From Magnolia sinica (lineage: Eukaryota; Streptophyta; Magnoliopsida; Magnoliales; Magnoliaceae): a stretch of 64,000 bases of DNA. The translations under genes were made by a program, and so were the position numbers. The notes under the pieces were generated by a model. The model searched no databases. It saw nothing but the letters and a program-made list of their open reading frames with translations, and was not told the origin of the DNA. Below, one piece after another: positions 1 through 10,870 of the stretch. How positions within the stretch are numbered: the first letter of the stretch is position 1; the number at the start of each line of letters is the position of its first letter. The stretch spans positions 11,054,001-11,118,000 of the forward strand of contig NC_080588.1 of NCBI RefSeq assembly GCF_029962835.1, in the 5' to 3' direction.

Positions 1-421
1 CATCGAAACACATCAAAAAAAAGTCCAATACCGACAGAAATTCTGAGTCGAATATAGTGGACGGTGTGGATTTCTAAACCAGCGATGATCATGGCCTCAC
101 TAACGTCACAGCATAAGAGGCTGCGCGAGCTCTGTTTCGCAAATAGATGTGCAGCGATATTCATGGCCCACCGTCTCTGATCGTTTCGACGATCCAGTCC
201 GTTCATCATGTATGCCACCCCAAAACGTCCCAATGGATGTTATTCCTTTGGGAAGAAAGCAAGGAAAATGGGCATCTTGGCACTGTCTTCGTGACTGCGT
301 AACAAAGCTTACGCAGCGGAGTTATAGGCTACGAAAAGGGGAGTGCGGAACATTCCACCGACTCCACTGCATAAGCAAGGTCGGTTCCTTGCAACCGACC
401 TCTCCACCGCCTCCATCAGCT

Positions 422-428
422 TATAAAG
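422..428 (+). promoter_or_regulatory. Candidate TATA box in left-arm LTR, copy A
   Basis: 'tataaag' follows a GC-richer stretch with an inverted repeat (aaggtcggttcc...ggaaccgacc type) and precedes the probable LTR transcript start. The same box sits at 51829-51836 in copy B. It would drive transcription to the right, away from the direction of the Athila pol. Promoter activity is inferred only from position and sequence. Confidence 0.4.
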
Positions 429-983
429 AAAGATCAATGTGAGAGAGAAGAGTTTTTCTTTCCTTTGTTTTTTTTTATTGATTTATGTTTTTTTTTTTTA
501 AGATTAGCCCAATCATGATTTGCTAAACCTCTTAGCTAGGGCTAGGTGAAGCTTGCAGCGTGATAGGAGACTTTGTGCTTGTGCCTTTTGTTTAGATTGA
601 ATTGATCTTGATTTAATTTTATTATAGGAATATTTTTAGTTTAATGGTCTATTGTGACTAAAATTACAATGGGTCTGTGAGAGCTTTGAGCATGTTCTTT
701 TCCTTTTTATGATAATGATGTCAGGAAGCTCCGTTGTTCACCATCATCTCCTAGGCATGGTTGGATGTTGGAACCCTTCCTAACCTTCATATATCTGTTG
801 ATTGGTTGTTTATTAGTTTAATTCTGTTGTTTACTTTGTCTCCCGGGCATGGTTTGGTGACGGAATCTATTCTAATTTTTATACCTTTCATCTCTTGGAA
901 AATACATCAAAGGAAGTTCGGTTTTGATTTCCATGGTTACACCCTTCAACTGGATGAAGATGGGACTTTAAGTCCAGTTGAGC

Positions 984-1040
984 TACCTAATCAAAACACT
1001 GATTAGGTAACCTAATCTCCCACTACAAGGTTACCTAATA
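984..1040. repeat. Short nested inverted repeats at arm junction, copy A
   Basis: 'tacctaatc' and 'gattaggta' face each other across 8 bases (984-1009), and the same motif recurs as 'ggttacctaat' at 1029-1039. They sit where the R/U5-like part of the arm meets the second U3-like fragment. Copy B has the same arrangement at 52437-52490. Confidence 0.65.
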
Positions 1041-1461
1041 TTCCTGAAATGGGTCAAGAATGCAAGACAACAGGGTTTCCACTATCCGTTTGGGTCGAAA
1101 CTTTATATATGGCCTGAGGACCATAAATTAATCGTACACGTCAAATTTCAGTCATTGGATCCTTGTAGAAGTGGCCCATCGGATAGATCAACCCACACAT
1201 CAGCAATTTGAGGCCCACCTGATCTTTTGATATGCTTCAATTTTGGTCTAAACCCCTTAAATTAGATGGGAAACCAGATGGACGATGTGGATTTATCAAC
1301 ACCATCAAGGAGGGACCCACTTTACGTGAGTGCATGTGCACAGCACACGTACATTTACCATGCACCAAAACACCCAAAGTCGGTCAGCGCACGCTGACCG
1401 ACTTACTTCTTCAAATCTCAAAAATGCAACAGCGCCTTACGCCTTACCCAACCTAAAATCT

Positions 1462-1477
1462 ACATTGTCCTCAATGT
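1462..1477 (-). promoter_or_regulatory. Athila 3'-untranslated hairpin motif, copy A
   Basis: On the minus strand this reads acattgaggacaatgt, a perfect 6-bp stem (acattg/caatgt) with a four-base loop. It is followed by 'ttttaggttggg'. A motif of this type just after pol, next to a G-rich tract, is characteristic of Athila/Tat-group Ty3/gypsy elements. It marks the 3' end of the coding part of the element. Copy B carries it at 52915-52930. Confidence 0.7.
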
Positions 1478-1869
1478 AAAAGATGTAAGCATGCAATGCA
1501 CATGAGACAACAAAAATAAGGGAGAAGTAATGAAAAGATAGTATATGGACGAAGGAATCAAGAAGCTTTTTCCAAAGAGAATGCAGCGTGAGAGCGGCTA
1601 AGCACGAGTTTAAACAAACTATCCTAAAGCAACTGGAAAGTAAATTAACCTAGTGGCATAAAACCATCTAACCTAGAATGACATAAGAAAACTACCCTAG
1701 TCCTATGCAAGCGATAAACCTACCTATACCTCCATCAGACTAGGAGATCAATCCTGGTAAACAGGATTAGTCAGATGCATGGACATGTCCTCTGAATCAA
1801 ATTTCTCGACAAATGGTTTTAATCAATGTCCATTTACTTTAAACTCCTTGTCATTATCGGAATCTCTTA

Positions 1870-2815
1870 TCACGACGGCCCTATGAGGATACGCAGTGAC
1901 AACAATGTAAGGCTGGTCCAATAAGATCGAACCTTACTCGAAAAGAGATGTAGTCGAGAGTTATACAAAAAGACTTTCTGACCTGGCGTGAATGATTTTC
2001 GCAGAATATGTTGATCATGAAACGCCATCATCCTGTCCTTGTAAATTCTCGAGTTCTCATATGCGTCATTCCGAATTTCTTCAAGTTCATTAAACTGAAG
2101 TTTGCGTAATGAGTCAGCGTTGTCTAGATGGAAATTCAGATTTTTGATCGCCCAGTACGCTTTATGTTCCAACTCCACGGGCAAGTGACAAGCCTTCCCA
2201 TTGACAAGTCTAAAGGGAGACGTTCCATAGAGGTTTAAAAAGCAGTACAGTATCCCCATAAGGCATTGGTCAATCGGGATGACCAATCCTTATGATCAGG
2301 GTTAACCGTTTTCTCTAAGATATGTTTGATCTCCCTATTGAAAATCTCAGCTTGTCCACTTGTTTGTGGATGGTATGGGTGCTCACCTTATGAGAGATAT
2401 TGTATTTCTTCATTAAGCTCTCTAATGGTCTATTACAAAAGTGTGAGCTCACATCACTAATGATGGCTCAAGGCATTCTGAACTGAGAAAGGATGTTCTC
2501 TTTTAAAAATTTAATGACTGTGCAATGGTCATTGTTTCGGCACGAAATCGCTTCGACCCATTTAGTGACATAGTCTACAGTGACTAAAGTATACAAATTT
2601 TCAAAGGATTGGGGGAATAGTCCCATGAAATCAATGCCCCAGCAATCAAATGCTTCTATGATAAGGATGGTTTTCAAAGGTATCATATTTTGACGGGACA
2701 ATGCTCCCAATTTCTAACAATGCTCACAAGCCTTGCAAAACTCATGAGTGCCCCTAAACATAGTGGGCCAATAAAAGTCACACTGTAAAATCTTGGTCAT
2801 AGCTTTTTTAGTAGA
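1870..2815 (-). pseudogene. Athila-type integrase, core and C-terminal part, copy A
   Basis: This is the downstream half of a Ty3/gypsy integrase on the minus strand. The residues include AFDCWGIDFMG (first catalytic Asp of the DDE triad) with VDYVTKWVEAI in the 2468-2710 frame. The C-terminal region, with [19 protein letters not shown] and [16 protein letters not shown], lies at 1870-2286. The two pieces are in different frames with stops between, so the gene is dead. Its upstream half, with the zinc-binding region, lies at 16484-16700. The Tekay element at 2816-16483 was inserted between them. Copy B has the uninterrupted equivalent at 53322-54420. Family assignment to the Athila group rests on the [17 protein letters not shown] block. 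Confidence 0.88.
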
Positions 2816-2820
2816 AAAGT
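2816..2820 (+). repeat. Target site duplication (aaagt) left of Tekay element
   Basis: The five bases aaagt directly before the 5' LTR are repeated exactly after the 3' LTR at 16479-16483. Joining the two flanks gives an integrase sequence collinear with copy B (54270-54290). This proves a clean insertion. Confidence 0.95.
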
Positions 2821-4992
2821 TATAAGACCCGTATCCTTGACTGTACCATTTCGTAGGCTTCCATGGTCCTCCCGGTCGAATTTCGGCAACACTTGACCTG
2901 TATCCGACGTTTGCGCACGATCCTAAGCTAAGTCCTGCATACCGAAGTCGACTCTACCCGAAACTTGTACCCCTGCGACCTCGCCGTCGTCGCGGTTCCA
3001 ACGCCACGACTCGCGCACCAACCCGATAATAAACGGAGATGTGGGCCCGCGTTCATTTCAAAGAAACGTCACGCATTACGAATTCTGAGAGAATCTCTAC
3101 AACTTATCCCATCAATCAATCAATCAATGTTAAGTACATATCCTATCACAAGTACAAGTCAAGTACAAGTAACCCATCTCTCTCCCATTCCCAAAGTCAA
3201 CTCTCTCTCTCTCTCTCCACTCATCTCTTTCTTACAACTCCATCACTCTTCCCATCACCCATCACCCATCATCCCATCCCTTTTCACCCATCACTTCTCT
3301 CTCCCTCTCATTTCTCTCTTCACTTCTAAGCAAAAAAATTTTTAAAAAAAATCCAATGTCCAACTCCCCAATCTCTCTTTCAAAATTAAGTGTGGCCCAC
3401 TTTCCCACCCTCTCATCTCCCATCTCAACCATTCATTCTCCATCAACTTCCATTAAAATTGAAGGCAAAGAGCATACGAGTCCAAGGAGCTAAAGAAGGA
3501 GGCTGATAGGTGGGTGATTCACCATCGATTTCAATTTTAGGGCCCACTTGTTGTGGGACCCACATTAATGTTTAAAATGTAGAGAGGGGCCCATAGTGGT
3601 GGGTCCCTCTTCTCATTGTTTCTCTTTCTCCCTCTCTCCTCCTCTCTCTCTCTCTTGCATGGATGGTGTGTGTGTGTGTGGCCCATCATGAGTAAGTATT
3701 TCATCAATGCCGTCCACCGAGTGGGCCCACATGGCAGTCCGTTTGGACAGGCCTGATCGAAGGAAAACACAAGTATCGGTTTGATCTGAGGCCGATGTGG
3801 GCCGCACGTGTGGACCCACCATGGTATATGCATTAAATCCACACCGTCCAGAGGTCAGGACAATGGGGCCTACCCTCATGGTGTGGTGGATTAAATCCAC
3901 GCTATCCAAAGCGTCCAAACCCCCTGAACGCTAGACCTTCCATAAATAAATAAATAATATATATATAACATATATTCATAAAGCCAAGATGAGGTGGGCC
4001 ACACGTGTGGACCCATCAAGATATATGCATTAGATATGCACCGTCCAGATCATCAAACCCTCTGGATGGTGGCTCTTTATAGTTTGTATATATATTATAT
4101 TATATTATAACATATTATATTATATTATATTATATTATATTATAGTTCATATATATCTAAACCTTCTTAAGGTGGGCTACGTGCGTGGGACCCACCACTG
4201 ATGTATGTATTGTATTCAAACGTCCAGACTCCTGGACGGTGCTGGATGGGCCACTCTTGATGTGCGGGCCTCATCCACACCGTCCAACAAACTGGACGGG
4301 TGGAGCCCACCATGATGTAACCAAGTCGTCCATCCATCATGAGTCCACACCGTCTGTCTGATTAAAAGGTAGGCTTGGGACAGCAACCGATGCCAGCTGT
4401 TGCTGCACGTGCAAAAAGCATGTCATCCATGTCGTCCATCCATTTTATGGGTGGAGTCCATTGTGATGAAAGTCATGCATAGTCCCACCATGATGCACGT
4501 GTTGTATCCATACCGACCATCCATGTGACGACTGGCCCCAACATGATGCATGTGATGTATCCCTACCGTCTATCCATTTGGCGAGCTTGTCTCCAAGCTT
4601 GAGACTAAAAATAAAGCAGATCCAATATCAAGTGGACCACACTGCAGAAAATAGTGGAATGAAATCCCACCATTGAAACCCCTTTGGGTTACAGAAGTTT
4701 TGAATCAACATAATATTTATTTTCCTTCCCTGTTCAGGTCCTTGTGACCTTATGAATAGTATGGATGGGAAATAAATACCATGGTGGGCCAATTGGAATT
4801 TTACTGTGGAAGTCATTATTACCATTGCCATTTGTGGTATGGTCCAAATGATCCTTGGACATGATTCATTTTTTATGCTCTACAATGGTCTCTAACAATG
4901 GATGTACGGTGTAGTGGACTCGGCCCATTCAACTCGACCCATTCGACTTGGCCCATTGATTCGGCCCATTTGATACTTGATAGGACCTAATG

Positions 4993-5037
<45 letters not shown>

Positions 5038-6706
5038 CCCATGAGTGAGGCCCAATGTGATGCGTATACGCCCTATAAGCGAGGCCCATGATGATGTATA
5101 TTAGGCCCTTGTATGAGGCCGTGGACCCATTATACGATTAGCCCTATAAGTGTCATTCTTTGGGAGCAATGTTGGTTAAAGGTCCACATTGATGGGCAAT
5201 GATGGTTAGACGTCCACATTGTGACCTTCCCTTAGGCCTTGTTAGGCCCATTCTCATCATTCTCTAGTGGGTTAACCCAAACACTTGGGCCCCATTGATT
5301 TTAATTGATCCATCATCGGTCATCCATCTATGAACCCTACCTTGCGTCGAGGTTGATTATCGATGCCGATTATCGGCGCCAATTGTCGATACCGGCTACC
5401 GTTGCCAATTATGAGTTTGTAACAACATAGTATTATGATACATACCCATACGCATCATCTGTATATTTGTTATGAGGTGTGATTGGCTATCACATATGGC
5501 ATAGTGTAGGTGGTTTATGGGACTCCCTGATAGGTAAAGTTACCCCACATGAGCGCACAGTATGTGCAAAAGTGATGCATGATTGGACTGCGTGACTCAT
5601 GCACTTTACATTTATGTGATTGTGATTACTGTATACCCTAGCAACATCAGGGTCATACCCTCCATAGACACATCATGGGTGGTCGGATTGGATACTAAAA
5701 ATATTGTTACTAAGCATCGGGGAGCCATAGACGTCCTTGGATGAAAATTCCTAAACCCGATGATACTAGAGGATAACTCCAACGTCGAGACTGAGCGGAT
5801 ATATGAACACACGAGGACCGAATACTGAGAGGTCGCGTCTCCCACTGTGTCCTGGTCGGTTGAAAAGGGGTGTGACCTTACCCGCTCGAGGGTAGGGGAA
5901 ATTACTAGGCTGAGTTTGACCAACTCGTGAATGGGTCCTCTATCGACGTGCCGGATAAATATTGATAGACTATTGGTCAGGCAGATAATGAAGTTTTTTA
6001 TGCTTACTTGGACTGTGTGTCTGGGAAAGGGGCAGTGCCATTTGGAGTGTACTAAACCCTAGTGATTATCCAGAATGAGAACCGTACTGATATTTGATGC
6101 TCTAGTGAGGAGCTGCATTGATATGTGGATGAGGATTGGCATGCATGAGTTGCATTTCGCATCACATGGCCTTGATATGGCCGATAACATTCATATTTTG
6201 CACTGCATAGCCTTGATACGGCTGATTGCATTCATGTACTCATTAGCATGCTTACTATTATTCTGATATTGCATTCTGAGCACACTCATATTGCGTATAC
6301 ACTTACACCACCCTCTAAGCTTTCTATAAACTTATGCACGACTGATGCATGCAGGTGACGCTAGGACGCAGCCGTAGCTTTGCTACAGTAGGAGCGTGCA
6401 GTCGACCTTCAGGAGTTTTCGTTATTATTATTATCTTGTATTTCCCTTCATACGCATTGTACTCAAAGTTCTTAATCATAGTGGATTTTGTGATGGTGTT
6501 CTTTGTGGGTATTGTTCATGAGTTATGCTTATGGTTATGCTCATTACGAATCAAAATCATGTTAGAAATCCTTCTTATAGAATCCCAGGATCGGAACCTG
6601 GTGTATGGGTGCTGAGAGCCGAGAATGGGGTACTACGGATGTTGTCGGCGCCAAATTCGACAATCGAGAATTTTGTGAGCCTGGTTTTCGAGTTTGGGGC
6701 GTGACA
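2821..6706 (+). repeat. Tekay 5' LTR (3886 bp)
   Basis: Starts 'tataagacccgtatcc' and ends 'ttggggcgtgaca'. The same ends occur at 12553 and 16478, so the usual TG start has become TA in both LTRs. The body holds a CT-rich tract (3193-3330), several 'gtgggacccacc' segments resembling miniature elements, a (TA)n tract at 4993-5035, and a conserved 3' part (5300-6706). Exceptionally long for an LTR; part of the length looks like absorbed MITE sequence, such as the stretch near 4600-4860. Short open frames inside it, for example 2965-3345, 3537-3918 and 5612-5923, are not supported as genes. Confidence 0.94.
4993..5035. repeat. (TA)n microsatellite in Tekay 5' LTR
   Basis: About 21 uninterrupted TA units. 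The 3' LTR has a shorter tract at 14793-14823, so the repeat has changed length since insertion. Confidence 0.95.
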
Positions 6707-6710
6707 GAAG

Positions 6711-6724
6711 TTAGTATTAGAGTA
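6711..6724 (+). promoter_or_regulatory. Tekay primer binding site (tRNA-iMet type)
   Basis: 'ttagtattagagta' lies four bases after the LTR end and resembles the standard plant primer site tggtatcagagc, with G-to-A and C-to-T changes. It would prime minus-strand DNA synthesis from the initiator methionine tRNA. The mismatches suggest it no longer works well. Confidence 0.8.
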
Positions 6725-6879
6725 TAACTTGGGAATAACCGAGAACAACATCACATGTTTGCTATGAGTTTAGGACGATTAGGTTCTGAGTGTGTAACCT
6801 TTGGATTTAGTTCCCTAACATGCGTGTGTACGAGAGATTCTCAAGGTTAATTAGCATCCTTGTTCTTTCCTATAGGATA

Positions 6880-7922
6880 TCCCACCTAGGAGAGTGACTT
6901 GAGCGACTCTCACTCCACCACCTGAGGCTCCCGCTTTACCACCTACGACTCACGCTCCACCCCCAGAGATCCGTGCTCCCCAGCCTGAGGATGACGTTCC
7001 TCCACCAGAGACTGGTGTGAATCCGACCGTACCCGTGAGTGCCTCCCAGTTACAGCAGATGTTGCAGGCTGTGACGGCTGACCCTCAGCAATAGGGTAGG
7101 CATCTTATTGTTTCGCCAGCCCAAGCAAAGCAAGAGCGCGTGAGCACCCTTCTTCGAGAGTTCTGACAGCTCGATCCTCCACGTTTCCAAGGCGAGCCAG
7201 ATCCGACAGCAGCCGAGAGGTGGCGCTCTGATGTGGAGAAGATTTTTAATACTATGGCATGTACGACCCAGTAACGTGTCTGGTTAGTCGTATTTCTTTT
7301 CTAGGGTGAGGCCGAGTACTGGTGGACCTCTATTACTCGTGTTATAGGGCCCGATTTCTTCTAGACATGGGAGGATTTTGTGGACCGATTCGACCAGCAG
7401 TACTTCCCCGACCACAATCGTCGACAGAGAGCGTTAGAGTTCGAGACTCTGGTGCAAGGGGACATATCCGTGGCGCAGTATGCTACCTATTTTATAGAGC
7501 TATCAAGGTTCACGCCGTATTTGGTTGATGATGAGGGGTGGAAGGCCCGCCGTTTCGAGAACAGCTTGCGTTACAGTCTTAAAGGCCGTGTTATTGGGCA
7601 TTAGCTCCCAATTTTTCAGGTGATAGTGCGGAGGGCTCAGATTTATGAGACTGAGTGGGTCAGCGGGCAGAGCGATCGAGATCAGAGGAGGGGTCAAAAA
7701 AGGCAGGCCCCCTCCAGTAGCTCCCATCAGCATCGACGGCCACAGAGGTACATGAGCCACCCATCTGCCAGAGCACCAATGGCACAAGCGACACCTCCAG
7801 TGCCACCCCAGCAGCCATTTATAGGGACTTATTTTGGATGTAGTGGGACAGAGCACCGCATGTATGAGTGCCCCCACCCTTATCTGCAGCAGTCAAGAGG
7901 GCCACAGCAACCTCCAGCATAG
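6880..7922 (+). pseudogene. Tekay gag (capsid/nucleocapsid), broken
   Basis: Encodes the structural Gag of a Ty3/gypsy element. A proline-rich N-terminal part begins at about 6880; its ATG appears to be lost. The capsid core at about 7190-7610 includes AERWRSDVEKIF, EYWWTS and FVDRFDQQYFPDHNRRQRALEF. A basic stretch follows at 7650-7760. A degenerate zinc knuckle at about 7830-7875 reads YFGCSGTEHRMYEC, in which the first Cys of the CCHC pattern is Tyr or shifted. Several in-frame stops interrupt it (near 7273, 7305, 7363 and 7603). Gag is in a different frame from the protease that follows. Confidence 0.85.
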
Positions 7923-8069
7923 CAACGACTGCAACAGCAGTGACCACAACCACCTCAGCCGCCGAGGCCTTAGCAGCAGCAGAGACAACAGTACAGGCTG
8001 TCATAGAGGTAGCAGTAGCAGGGACCTCAAAGGGGATAAACATCTCCCCAGCCAGCTCAGGCTAGGTTC

Positions 8070-8620
8070 TACGCGGCTCAGCAGGATCCGCAATCATCTG
8101 GAGGAGTCATTGAGGGTATTTTTTGTCTCTGTATGTATCGCACCTGTATTGTTTGATTCCGGTGCATTGTATTCATTCATGTCCGAGAATTTTTGTCATT
8201 CGACTGGATTACCGACAGAGTCTGCTCACGAGGGGCTAACCATATCGACGCCCTTGGGGAAGACTACAGTATTAGGTTGCTTCTGTTCGTCTTGTCTCAT
8301 GTTAGTGGGAGAGATTTTCTTGCCCGCCGACTTATACGTGCTACCGATGTCAGATTTTGACATTATCTTGGGCATAAATTGACTTGCTGAGTATTACGTC
8401 ATCTTGGACTATTTCGCAAGAACAGTCACGTTCTGCATACCAGGCTTACCGCAGTTTAAGTTCGTTGCTGAGCCCAGAAGAGATCCGTTATCTTGTTTGA
8501 TGTCCTGTGCCGCTGAGGAACCTATTGCCACATATATTGACCTGTTGCTGATTGTTTGTGATTTCCCCGACGTGTTCCAGGAGATTCTGGGGTTGCCGCC
8601 TCGCCAGCATATTAAGTTCT
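8070..8620 (+). pseudogene. Tekay aspartic protease
   Basis: The active-site segment VLFDSGALYSFMSENF (about 8148-8196) carries the DSG triad of retroviral-type aspartic proteases. FDIILGIN near 8358-8381 matches the family's terminal D-x-I-L-G block. The frame is open from 7834 to 8382 and resumes at 8404 after a stop (TGG to TGA type). The region up to 8620 links protease to reverse transcriptase. Part of a former Gag-Pol polyprotein. Confidence 0.85.
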
Positions 8621-8864
8621 AGATTGATCTTGTGCCTAGTACCGCTTCTATCTTGAAGGCCCCGTACCATATAGCACTAATGGAGTTGCGAGAGCTGCAG
8701 CGGCAGTTGGACGAGTTACGTGAGTTGGGATTCATTCGTCCGAGCAATTCACCTTGGGGAGCACTGGTACTCTTCGTCAGGAAGAATGATGGCTCGTTAA
8801 CGCTCTACGTGGATTACCGCGAGCTCAACCGGGTCACGATCAAGAACAAGTACCTGCTCCTGAG
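8621..8864 (+). pseudogene. Tekay reverse transcriptase, N-terminal part
   Basis: Contains the entry segment [20 protein letters not shown] followed by [37 protein letters not shown]. These are RT motifs 1 and 2 of Ty3/gypsy elements. The frame is abruptly cut at 8864, where an hAT-like element enters. The RT resumes at 9847 with [18 protein letters not shown]. Confidence 0.92.
8857..8864 (+). repeat. 8-bp target duplication, left (ctcctgag)
   Basis: ctcctgag at 8857-8864 recurs at 9839-9846. It directly borders both ends of the nested element. Eight bases is the hAT-superfamily length. Confidence 0.9.
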
Positions 8865-9838
8865 TAGAGGTGGGCATCGAGCCGAGTCGAGTCAAGGTGG
8901 GCCAAGCATGGCTTGGCTTGTCCATGATGTACTCGAGTTCGAGCTCGAGCTCGAGCTTGGCCTCGAGCTCAACATTGAAGCTTGGCTTGTTTACCAAAGC
9001 TGTCGAGTCGAGTTCGAGTCGAGTCGAGTTTACCTCGAGTCAAGCCCGAGCTTGTTGGGTGAGAGAGTAATGGATTCTGTTCTTGATCCTCCTCCATTGA
9101 TGAAAAATTCAAAAATCTTAAGAGAATCAAAACAAAACTCGATGAAAAAATCAAACAAAGCTTCGAATCGGATGAGGAAACCTGTAAGAACCGATCTGTT
9201 CTTGATCTTCTTCCACCAGTAAAAATCCAAGTACTAGAGAAGAAATAGAGCATAATATAGATCAGAAATCCAAGTAAAGCTCTAGCCAACCAGATCATTG
9301 GATTTCCTTGAAGCTCTAACAAATCTGAGAAGAACCCATCTCGGATTTCTTGGGTTTCTCGCCTAAAAAGTAGATCTCAAGAGATTGAAATCATATTATT
9401 GTGGAGCTGAAATAAAAACTGGTGGTGGTGGTCCGGGTGGACGTGCGGCTGGCAGTGGGCAGAGAAAGAGAAGAAAGGGAAAGAGAAGGGAGTGCATGCG
9501 GTCTGGTAGAAACTCTAGAGTTTGTTTTTTATTTTTTTATTTTTAAGTTTAAACTTAAAACTTATATATATATATATATATATAATATTTAATATTTAAT
9601 ATTTAATATTTTTATTAATCGAGCCGAGTCGAGCTCGAGTTCGAGCTTCGAGTCGAGTCAAGTTCGAGTTCGAGTCGAGTTGAAATGCCCCCTAGTCGAA
9701 CTTGGCTTGAACTCAACTCGAGCTTCAAATAATTAGCTTGACTTGGCTTGAATCAGTCATTCAAGACGAGTCAATCTGAGCTGACTCGAGCCGAGTCGAG
9801 CGAGCTTTTCGAGCTAGCTTGACTCGTGAACAACCCTA
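8865..9838. mobile_element. Non-autonomous hAT-like transposon nested in Tekay RT
   Basis: Begins 'tagaggtgggcatcgagccgag' and ends '...actcgtgaacaacccta', whose reverse complement starts tagggttgttcacgagt. These are imperfect terminal inverted repeats of about 14-22 bases. It is bordered by an exact 8-bp duplication. Subterminal regions on both sides (8870-9060 and 9615-9830) are packed with gagtcgag/ctcgagct motifs pointing in opposite directions. The middle (9065-9480) has no transposase motif that I recognise; frames at 8969-9322 and 9030-9230 have no family resemblance. Removing it restores collinearity of the RT. Related relics are at 34067-34700 and 41105-41300. Confidence 0.85.
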
Positions 9839-9846
9839 CTCCTGAG
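9839..9846 (+). repeat. 8-bp target duplication, right (ctcctgag)
   Basis: Exact copy of 8857-8864, directly after the right terminal inverted repeat. Confidence 0.9.
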
Positions 9847-10440
9847 TATAGATGATTTGTTTAATCAGCTACAGGGTGCACAGTTCTTTTCAAAGATTGA
9901 TCTGTGTTCCGATTATCATCATATTCGGGTCCGAGAGGAGGACATCCCGAAGACAGCTTTCAAGACACGTTATAGTCATTTTGAGTTTCAGGCATGTCCT
10001 TCGGACTGACCAATGCACTCGCAGTCTTCATGCAGTTGATGAACGAGGTCTTCCGTCTATATCTCGATCAGTTTGTTGTGGTATTCATCGACGACATCCT
10101 AATATATTCAAGGACCCGTGAGGACCATATGCAGCATCTGGAGATCGCATTGCAGACCCTCCGTGCCCACAAGCTATATACGAAGCTGGAGAAGTGCAAG
10201 TTTTGGCAGTAAGAGGTGAAGTTCCTTAGTCAAGTGGTGAGAGAAAGGGGGTCGCAGTGGACCCCTTGAAGGTCGAGGCAGTGCGTCTATGGGGCTAGCC
10301 CACGACTATGTCCAAGATCCGTAGTTTCCTTAGTTTGGCGGACTATTATCGGCATTTCATTGAGGGCTTCTCCTATATCACGGCCCCATTGACCAAGTTG
10401 ACTTGAAAGGGCATAGATTTTATTTGAACTGACACTTATG
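9847..10440 (+). pseudogene. Tekay reverse transcriptase, catalytic and C-terminal part
   Basis: Carries [20 protein letters not shown] and then [20 protein letters not shown] with the catalytic [13 protein letters not shown] (F-I-D-D box) at about 10075-10115. The thumb region follows with [20 protein letters not shown] and, after stops, VADYYRHFIEGF-type sequence. A single-base frame change occurs near 9990 between FEFQ and the MSFG block, and another lies between 10212 and 10450. The enzyme is inactive as encoded, but all key motifs can still be read. Confidence 0.92.
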
Positions 10441-10870
10441 AGTAGGCATTTGTGGAGTTGAAGGACCATCTCACGTCCGCTCTTGTCCTCACTCTTCCCT
10501 CTGGGAGTGATGGATTTGTGGTATTTACCGATACCTCACATATTAGTTTGGGTGTTGTCCTGATGCAGCACGGGAGGCCATTGGCCTTCACATCTCACCA
10601 GCTCAAAGTCCATGAGCTAAACTACCCCACACATGATTTGGAGTTGGCAGCAGTCATCTTCGCGCTAAAGGTGTGGAGACACTATCTCTATGAGGTTAAG
10701 TTCAAGCTTTTCTCTGACCACAAGAGCTTGAAGTATCTATTCTTTCAGTCTAAGCTGAACATGAGGTAAAGACGCTGGATGGAGCTTTTGAAAGACTATG
10801 ATTTCAATATCCAGTACCACCCAGGCAAGGCATACGTGGTGGTGGATGCCCTCAGCCATCATCATAGGGC
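10441..10870 (+). pseudogene. Tekay RNase H domain
   Basis: FVVFTDTSHISLGVVLMQ supplies the first acidic residue, DLELAAVIFALKVWRHYLY the Glu, and FSDHKSLKYLF the third acidic residue of an RNase H fold. The open frame covers 10452-10769. It ends in a stop (TGA/TAA by single change) before the [12 protein letters not shown] block. In an active element this domain degrades the RNA template during cDNA synthesis. Confidence 0.92.

Larger units (their letters stand above)
1..1445 (+). mobile_element. Left arm of Athila-type copy A (partial, LTR-like)
   Basis: LTR-like sequence in plus orientation although the coding region beside it runs on the minus strand. Three parts are visible by comparison with copy B (51403-52895). 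Positions 1-386 match the 3' part of the U3-like region. Positions 387 to about 1040 are an R/U5-like stretch with a TATA-type box at 422. From about 1041 to 1445 a second, more diverged U3-like piece follows ('caagacaacagggtttccactatccg'-type sequence, compare 50860). The outer end is beyond the window edge. It abuts the 3' end of the minus-strand pol at about 1450. Short open frames here (149-442, 761-1006, 1232-1456) have no recognisable product and I do not count them as genes. Confidence 0.75.

Noticed and set aside
761..1006. 81-codon frame with a hydrophobic start in the left arm of copy A
   Set aside because: Copy B (52206 onward) has frame changes and altered codons; no conservation, so not called a gene.
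2965..3345. Open frame of 126 codons, Ser/Pro/His-rich
   Set aside because: Lies in the CT-rich part of the Tekay 5' LTR; the amino acid bias comes from the repeat. A shifted counterpart occurs at 12745-13122 in the other LTR.
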